A DNA stretch of 52,531 bases from positions 1 through 52,531 of the forward strand of contig CAMEWS010000008.1 in the NCBI GenBank assembly GCA_945946765.1. Reading direction: 5' to 3'. The translations under genes and the position numbers were made by a program. Origin of the DNA: an uncultured Clostridia bacterium. GTDB taxonomy: Bacteria; Cyanobacteriota; Vampirovibrionia; Gastranaerophilales; Gastranaerophilaceae. Positions within the stretch are counted from its first letter, which is position 1, and the number at the start of each line of letters is the position of its first letter. Below, in pieces: positions 52,460-52,531 of this stretch. Below the pieces are notes generated by a model that ran no database searches, was not told where the DNA came from, and saw only the letters and a program-made list of their open reading frames with translations.

Positions 52460-52531
52460 GGCGGCTTCGCTTGGAAAAGTGTAACGGAGTGCGAATGACG
52501 CCAAGTCTAGCATTTTGCGGAAGTGACCCCA
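52458..52531 (+). repeat. Dispersed repeat, hairpin-free version
   Basis: It begins within the stop codon of the gene at 51926 and reads gaggcggcttcg, aagtgtaacggagtgcgaat, gacgccaagtctag, cattttgc, GGAA (52519-52522), gtgacccca, then the window ends. It equals the repeat at 18226-18335 without the ~40-bp hairpin. Truncated by the window. Confidence 0.85.

Noticed and set aside
52458-52531. Insertion sequence or transposase remnant
   Set aside because: No transposase frame or clear terminal inverted repeats; the sequence matches a short non-coding dispersed repeat.

Overview
This window looks like a contig from an anaerobic, fermentative relative of cyanobacteria, most probably gut Melainabacteria/Vampirovibrionia (order Gastranaerophilales). 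The reasons are: strongly AT-rich DNA; a Ycf45-like AAA ATPase with an R3H domain and an AMIN-domain protein (both typical of the cyanobacterial lineage); a Rex redox repressor; three different [FeFe]-hydrogenase-type proteins; and no visible aerobic respiratory oxidases. The lineage is inferred from gene content, not from a database match. Members of one dispersed repeat family lie at both ends and in the middle, which fits a contig broken at repeats.

Layout. 1-230: a tandem 89-bp array built from pieces of tRNA-Leu, then the intact tRNA-Leu(UAG). 400-7700: small hypothetical genes, a DtxR/MntR-type metal repressor, glucose-6-phosphate isomerase and a large AsmA-like envelope protein. 7754-13773: a redox/H2 block with rex, a divergent thioredoxin-like [2Fe-2S] gene whose promoter carries a Rex-box-like operator between -35 and -10, a sensory-type HydS-like protein with PAS domain, a SpoIIE-type phosphatase, a second [2Fe-2S] protein and a group B-like [FeFe] hydrogenase. 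13.9-22.6 kb: AMIN protein, patatin, NfeD/stomatin pair, a Cys-rich DUF2769-like protein, Ycf45-R3H, a repeat protein broken by an in-frame amber codon, and a TPR protein. 22.7-27.7 kb: an isolated nuoJKLMN-like operon with a shortened NuoL and altered channel residues. 27.9-34.9 kb: radA, a FliA/WhiG-type sigma factor, and the trimeric electron-bifurcating hydrogenase hydC-hydB-hydA. 35-49.4 kb: dgt, a flagellin with a GLUG-repeat middle domain, uvrC, a Bax-inhibitor-like protein, an HD protein, a CheA-receiver hybrid, a chemoreceptor, a double-CheW protein, a 3-methyladenine glycosylase and a GT-C-type membrane protein. 49.4-52.5 kb: a good sigma-70 promoter, a cobalamin-riboswitch-like RNA, and a three-gene cluster of unknown zinc-ribbon/coiled-coil/membrane proteins.

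How it works together. HydABC would couple NADH and ferredoxin oxidation to H2 formation; the HydS-phosphatase block would sense H2 or redox state; Rex would tie the block to NADH/NAD+. The chemosensory operon, flagellin and FliA-like sigma factor point to motility or surface behaviour. The most unusual items are the cobalamin riboswitch in front of unknown genes, a 41-bp hairpin element that replaces GGAA in two unrelated contexts (one is a tRNA D-arm), the reduced proton-channel modules, and the amber-interrupted repeat protein.
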